A DNA stretch of 64,000 nt from Pseudomonadota bacterium (GTDB lineage Bacteria; Pseudomonadota; Alphaproteobacteria; Acetobacterales; Acetobacteraceae). Below, in pieces: positions 60,731-64,000 of this stretch. The stretch spans positions 186,001 to 250,000 of the forward strand of contig JAJZFA010000033.1 in the NCBI GenBank assembly GCA_021805565.1, read 5' to 3'. Within the stretch, counting starts at the first letter, position 1. The number at the start of each line of letters is the position of its first letter. A model generated the notes under the pieces. The model ran no database searches. It saw only the letters and a list, made by a program, of their open reading frames with translations, and was not told the origin of the DNA. Both the position numbers and the translations under genes were made by a program.

Positions 60731-61510
60731 ATGCCGGAATACGAGAACATTATCGTCGAAACTTATGGCCGTGTCGGCCTGATCCGGCTGAATCGCCCGG
60801 CCGCGCTGAATGCGCTGTGCGACGCGTTGGTGAAGGAACTCGGCGCGCAGTTGCAGGCGTTCGATGCGGACCCGGCGATCGGCGCCATCGTGATTACCGG
60901 CAGCGAGCGGGCGTTCGCGGCCGGCGCCGACATCAAGGAAATGCGCGACCGCACCAACCCGTCCGCCATGGTGGAGGATTTCATCGGCGCCAACTGGGAA
61001 AGCGTGCTGCGGATAAAGAAGCCGGTCATCGCGGCGGTCGCGGGCTTCGCGCTGGGCGGCGGCTGCGAACTGGCGATGATGTGCGACATGATCTTCGCCG
61101 CCGACACGGCGAAATTCGGCCAGCCGGAGATCAACCTGGGGGTTATCCCCGGCGCGGGGGGCACTCAGCGGCTGACCCGGGCGGTGGGAAAGTCCAAGGC
61201 GATGGACATGGTGTTGACCGCCCGGATGATGGACGCGGCGGAAGCCGAACGGGCCAACCTGGTGTCGAAGGTGTTCTCGGCCGACCAGTTGCTGCCGGAG
61301 GTTTTGAAGATCGCCGAACGGATTGCGCATTTGTCGCCGGTCGCCGTCCAGTTCGCGAAGCAAGCCGTCAACCGGGCCTTCGAGTCGAGCCTGGCCGAAG
61401 GTGTCCGTCATGAGCGGGCTTTGTTTCTGTCGATGTTCGGCACGCCGGACCAGAAAGAAGGGATGTCCGCCTTCGTCGAAAAACGGAAGGCAAACTTCGA
61501 TTTAGGTTGA
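60731..61510 (+). CDS. Enoyl-CoA hydratase
   Basis: A 259-residue crotonase. The oxyanion hole motifs are [12 protein letters not shown] and [17 protein letters not shown]; both catalytic Glu residues are present (E in GGCELA region and in [20 protein letters not shown]). The order of residues and length match short-chain enoyl-CoA hydratase (FadB/EchA type). The start [19 protein letters not shown] fits the family; longer open frame upstream is not homologous. Confidence 0.93.
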   Translation: MPEYENIIVETYGRVGLIRLNRPAALNALCDALVKELGAQLQAFDADPAIGAIVITGSERAFAAGADIKEMRDRTNPSAMVEDFIGANWESVLRIKKPVIAAVAGFALGGGCELAMMCDMIFAADTAKFGQPEINLGVIPGAGGTQRLTRAVGKSKAMDMVLTARMMDAAEAERANLVSKVFSADQLLPEVLKIAERIAHLSPVAVQFAKQAVNRAFESSLAEGVRHERALFLSMFGTPDQKEGMSAFVEKRKANFDLG

Positions 61511-61663
61511 CATCCGCCCTTAAGTTGCAGATTATTTTACGTTCGAGGTGTAATAATCTCATAACATCCTCATTTTAATAATCTTGTGTGATAATAGGTG
61601 TCATTTTATCTCAATACCGGGATTTCTCTCGCGTTATTTCATCGGATGAGTTAGCAGGCAGAG
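61511..61663 (+). promoter_or_regulatory. A/T-rich region upstream of the EAL gene
   Basis: These 153 bases are clearly A/T-rich. The word AATAATCT occurs twice (about 61551 and 61576), and GTGATAATAGGTGTC lies between. The promoter of the EAL gene is probably here; no exact -35/-10 pair is claimed. Confidence 0.45.
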
Positions 61664-62854
61664 ATGGAAAAGTGCCTGCTTGCCAACCCGCCATTATCAG
61701 AACATGCGATCGTCCCAGGTCGCCTGGGATTACGGTTACTGTTGGTTAGCAGCAACGTGGCATGGCACCGGGCTGTTCATAGCGCGGCTTGGTCTTTGGG
61801 CGGGGGGAATGTGGATACATGCGACGCACGCAGTGCCGTTTGCCGGTTGGCCGGAACCGGGTCGGATTATTCTCATCTTCTGGTCGATCGGAACGACGCC
61901 CAGGGGCTGCTGGTTGAACTCGCCAATCTCACCACCGAGATCGCTGGCCCCGATACCCACATGTTGTTGCTGGACTCAGGCGCATCGTGGCACCCATTTC
62001 TGCGGGTTGTTCCCGACGCAACGCCGCAATCGATTACCGATGCCTTGATGCGGACGTTGCCGCCGCGCGACAGGCCGGGCATGAACCTGACCGAACTGAC
62101 GGCCGCGATGCAGAGTCAGATGATTGAAACGCGCTACCAGCCAATCATCCGGATCGCCGATCGCCAACCGATCGGGCTGGAAGCCCTGGCGCGACTAAAC
62201 CACCCGGAACGCGGCACGCTGCTACCCGATTTTTTTGTCCCTCAGATCGAGGATGCGGGGCTGGCGGCGGAATTGACCAGTGCGGTGTCCGAGCGCGCTT
62301 TCGCGGATCTGGCAGGGCCGTTGCTCGCCGGCCGCGGGCTGCGGATGTCGCTGAATTTTCCATTGGACGTACTGCTGCGGCCCGCCGCGCTCGACCGGCT
62401 GGAGGAACAGCGGATCGCCGCCGGATTGACAGCGGACCAAATTGCCATCGAATTGACGGAAAGCCAGCCGGTTCAAGACATCCCAGCGCTCCGCCGGTCG
62501 CTGGAGCGCTTGCGCGGGCTGGGCTACGGCGCGGCAATCGACGATGTGGGGCCTGCCGTGCCGCGGCTTGCGCCCTTACTGGAATTACCCTTCACAAGTC
62601 TGAAACTCGATAAGGACCTTGTGCGGCAGGTGGAAGCTTGCCCCGATATAAGGCGATTTCTGACCGAAACCATCATTCAGGCGAAACGGCATGGCCTGAC
62701 GGTCGTGGCCGAGGGCGTGGAAACGGTCACGATCTGGGATCGCATGACCAGCCTCGGTTGCGATGAAATTCAAGGGTTCCTCGCCGCCCGGCCGCTATCG
62801 GTGGCAGCGGTTCCGGTGTGGTGGGATGCATGGCGGTTGCAAAACATGATCTAA
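61664..62854 (+). CDS. EAL-domain cyclic-di-GMP phosphodiesterase
   Basis: A 396-residue protein. Residues about 18-140 look like a receiver-type fold without the acidic pocket (LGLRLLLVSSNVAWHRAVHS). Residues about 147-390 are an EAL domain: LEALARLNHPERG, SLNFPLDVLL, IAIELTESQP, AAIDDVGPAV (a DDFG variant), SLKLDKDLV, VVAEGVET, QGFLAARPL. The metal and catalytic residues appear complete, so it is probably an active c-di-GMP phosphodiesterase, expected to favour motility. Confidence 0.88.
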   Translation: MEKCLLANPPLSEHAIVPGRLGLRLLLVSSNVAWHRAVHSAAWSLGGGNVDTCDARSAVCRLAGTGSDYSHLLVDRNDAQGLLVELANLTTEIAGPDTHMLLLDSGASWHPFLRVVPDATPQSITDALMRTLPPRDRPGMNLTELTAAMQSQMIETRYQPIIRIADRQPIGLEALARLNHPERGTLLPDFFVPQIEDAGLAAELTSAVSERAFADLAGPLLAGRGLRMSLNFPLDVLLRPAALDRLEEQRIAAGLTADQIAIELTESQPVQDIPALRRSLERLRGLGYGAAIDDVGPAVPRLAPLLELPFTSLKLDKDLVRQVEACPDIRRFLTETIIQAKRHGLTVVAEGVETVTIWDRMTSLGCDEIQGFLAARPLSVAAVPVWWDAWRLQNMI

Positions 62855-62918
62855 AGCCCAGGACAATCTCTGTCCGAAACAAAATCGATATCCAAACAGA
62901 TCGGGTCTCTGGCGGGTG

Positions 62919-63836
62919 TCAGAAATCGCCGCTACGATAAGCTTCATCGAGCCGGCGTGCTTCGGCTTCCGACAATTCCGGCCAGGGCTCTCCGCGTTTG
63001 CGCAAGGTGCCGGTGAAATTCGGTGGCCGTTTCTCGTTGAATGCCGTCCGCCCTTCCTCGCCATCCATCGTTGTCTGGACCAGCAGAGAATTCATGAGAT
63101 TCTGCACGTGCCAGGCCTGATCGTCCGGCAGATCGCCAAAGCGGACCACGAATTCCTTCATCATCCGCACCGCCGCCGGCGGCAGCGCGACGATCTGGCG
63201 CGCCAGCGTTTCCGCGCGCGCCATCAATTGGTCGTGGGGAACGACTTCGTTGACCAGACCGACACGCAGGGCCTCCGCCGCATCGAACGGCTCATCCGTC
63301 AGCAGGATTTTCATCGCGTCGATATAGCGGAGTTGCTTGATCAGCATGCTCGCGCCCGGTCCGTTACCCAGCCATCCCTGGGTCAGGAGAGAGAATTTGA
63401 AGCGGGCGTTTTCCGCGCTGGCGATCCGGATATCGGTGGAGGTGAGCAGCATGTACAGTCCCGCCCCAGCCGCCCAGCCGTTGATCGCGGCGATCACCGG
63501 TTTCCAGACCCGCGGATAGTGGTCGCCCATGCGGCCATCGACACCGGTTTTCTGGCCATGCACCGTGCCCGCCAGCGGCCAGTAGAGTCGCTGGGTCCGG
63601 AGATACTCGCGGTCTTCAGCCGTTAGATCGGCACGCGGTTGTAAATTATGGCCACCGCAAAAATGCCGGTCCCCCTTGCCGGTGACGATCGCGCAGCGGA
63701 TGTCGCGATCCTCCCAAAGATCGACCCAGGCCGCGGAAATCGCATCCGACGTCTGTTTGTCCAGGATATTGGCCTTCGCCGGGTTGTTCAGCGTGATGGT
63801 CGCGACCCCATCCTTCTTCTGGTAGTCGATCGGCAT
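62919..63836 (-). CDS. Enoyl-CoA hydratase/isomerase family protein
   Basis: A 305-residue crotonase. The oxyanion motifs are RHFCGGHNLQPR and GWAAGAGLYMLLTSTDIRIA; SLLTQGWLGNGPGASMLIKQ follows. The usual first Glu is not clear (GAGLYM in place of GGGCEL), so the reaction may differ from simple hydration. The start has AGGA upstream. It is convergent with the EAL gene and may form a CoA-ester pathway with the other genes, but not by position. Confidence 0.85.
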   Translation of the reverse strand: MPIDYQKKDGVATITLNNPAKANILDKQTSDAISAAWVDLWEDRDIRCAIVTGKGDRHFCGGHNLQPRADLTAEDREYLRTQRLYWPLAGTVHGQKTGVDGRMGDHYPRVWKPVIAAINGWAAGAGLYMLLTSTDIRIASAENARFKFSLLTQGWLGNGPGASMLIKQLRYIDAMKILLTDEPFDAAEALRVGLVNEVVPHDQLMARAETLARQIVALPPAAVRMMKEFVVRFGDLPDDQAWHVQNLMNSLLVQTTMDGEEGRTAFNEKRPPNFTGTLRKRGEPWPELSEAEARRLDEAYRSGDF

Positions 63837-64000
63837 TTCCTGCGCTCTCCTGAGACGATTGTCGCCGGCTCGGCCACCGATTGTTGAGTGCGCCAGGGCC
63901 GGATTGTCAAATTTCCTGCTTTTGACGGCTCTCCGTAAGGGTTTCGTTAACTTTTCCGCGTTACGGTAGAAGCGTAATTCGAGATGGAATTCCGATGTCC
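63837..64000. other. Right edge, upstream of the hydratase family gene
   Basis: The last 164 bases contain the leftward promoter and possibly the beginning of a rightward gene near 63984 or 63994 (two ATGs). GTTTCGTTAACTTTTCC at about 63941 holds a single TTAA. No gene can be supported from this fragment. Confidence 0.3.

Overview
The window looks like chromosomal DNA of a motile alphaproteobacterium, most likely in or near the Acetobacteraceae/Rhodospirillales. This is inferred from lineage-typical proteins: TrcR (DUF1013), DUF1150, DUF1192, a MucR/Ros regulator, a ChpT-type protein beside a CheA operon, alphaproteobacterial TusA and Fur variants, ROSE-like leaders on hsp20 genes and a CtrA-type box. 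Most of the window is GC-rich housekeeping DNA. No rRNA, tRNA, insertion sequence or CRISPR array was seen.

Layout. 1-7464: three rightward genes of phage tail-fibre character (a 13-repeat fibre, an FN3 protein and a LamG plus SGNH-esterase protein), entering from the left edge. 7574-10700: a TPP-dependent enzyme, a cytidine deaminase and recA. 10974-15335: flagellar export and rod genes, with flgB-flgC-fliE-fliQ-fliR-flhB leftward and fliO-fliP rightward from a shared divergent promoter region. 15444-22247: mscL, DUF1150 with hsp20, def-fmt-truA, and dapD-dapE followed by two paralogous membrane proteins. 22447-33503: ftsB, a universal stress protein, pdxH, an acyl-CoA dehydrogenase, a PTS IIA-like protein, a GH15 glycosidase, purE-purK, two head-to-head YdcH genes, trcR, DUF1192, a second hsp20, rpmE and moaA. 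33679-39830: a degenerate ChpT-like protein and cheA(REC)-cheW-cheY-cheB-cheR. 39956-44186: a tightly coupled leftward trio (alpha/beta hydrolase, membrane spermidine-synthase-like protein, exported PCMT-like methyltransferase). 44287-50936: a small membrane protein, dut, tsaB-rimI, tusA, mucR, then fur-olsB-lnt and an XRE regulator. 51016-57498: DUF2244, an acyl-CoA ligase, a lower-GC HAD-phosphatase/membrane-protein pair, rpsD and two small hypotheticals. 57642-63836: an opine-dehydrogenase-family/3-hydroxyacyl-CoA dehydrogenase pair, a BrnT-type toxin-antitoxin pair, two enoyl-CoA hydratase family genes and an EAL protein.

How the genes work together. Motility is represented by export-gate and rod genes plus a complete che core without a receptor gene. 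Cell-cycle style regulation is suggested by TrcR, the ChpT-like protein and an exact CtrA box before the XRE gene. Both hsp20 genes carry a heat-shock-type promoter and a short hairpin that buries the Shine-Dalgarno sequence with the bulged-G geometry of ROSE thermometers. Many operons use 1-4 base stop/start overlaps, three of them TTGA junctions.

Candidates for something new are the lower-GC HAD plus three-TM-helix membrane protein pair (53752-55342), the ChpT-like protein whose phospho-acceptor His is Arg, the secreted PCMT/membrane spermidine-synthase/hydrolase operon, and the tail-fibre cassette with its own esterase.
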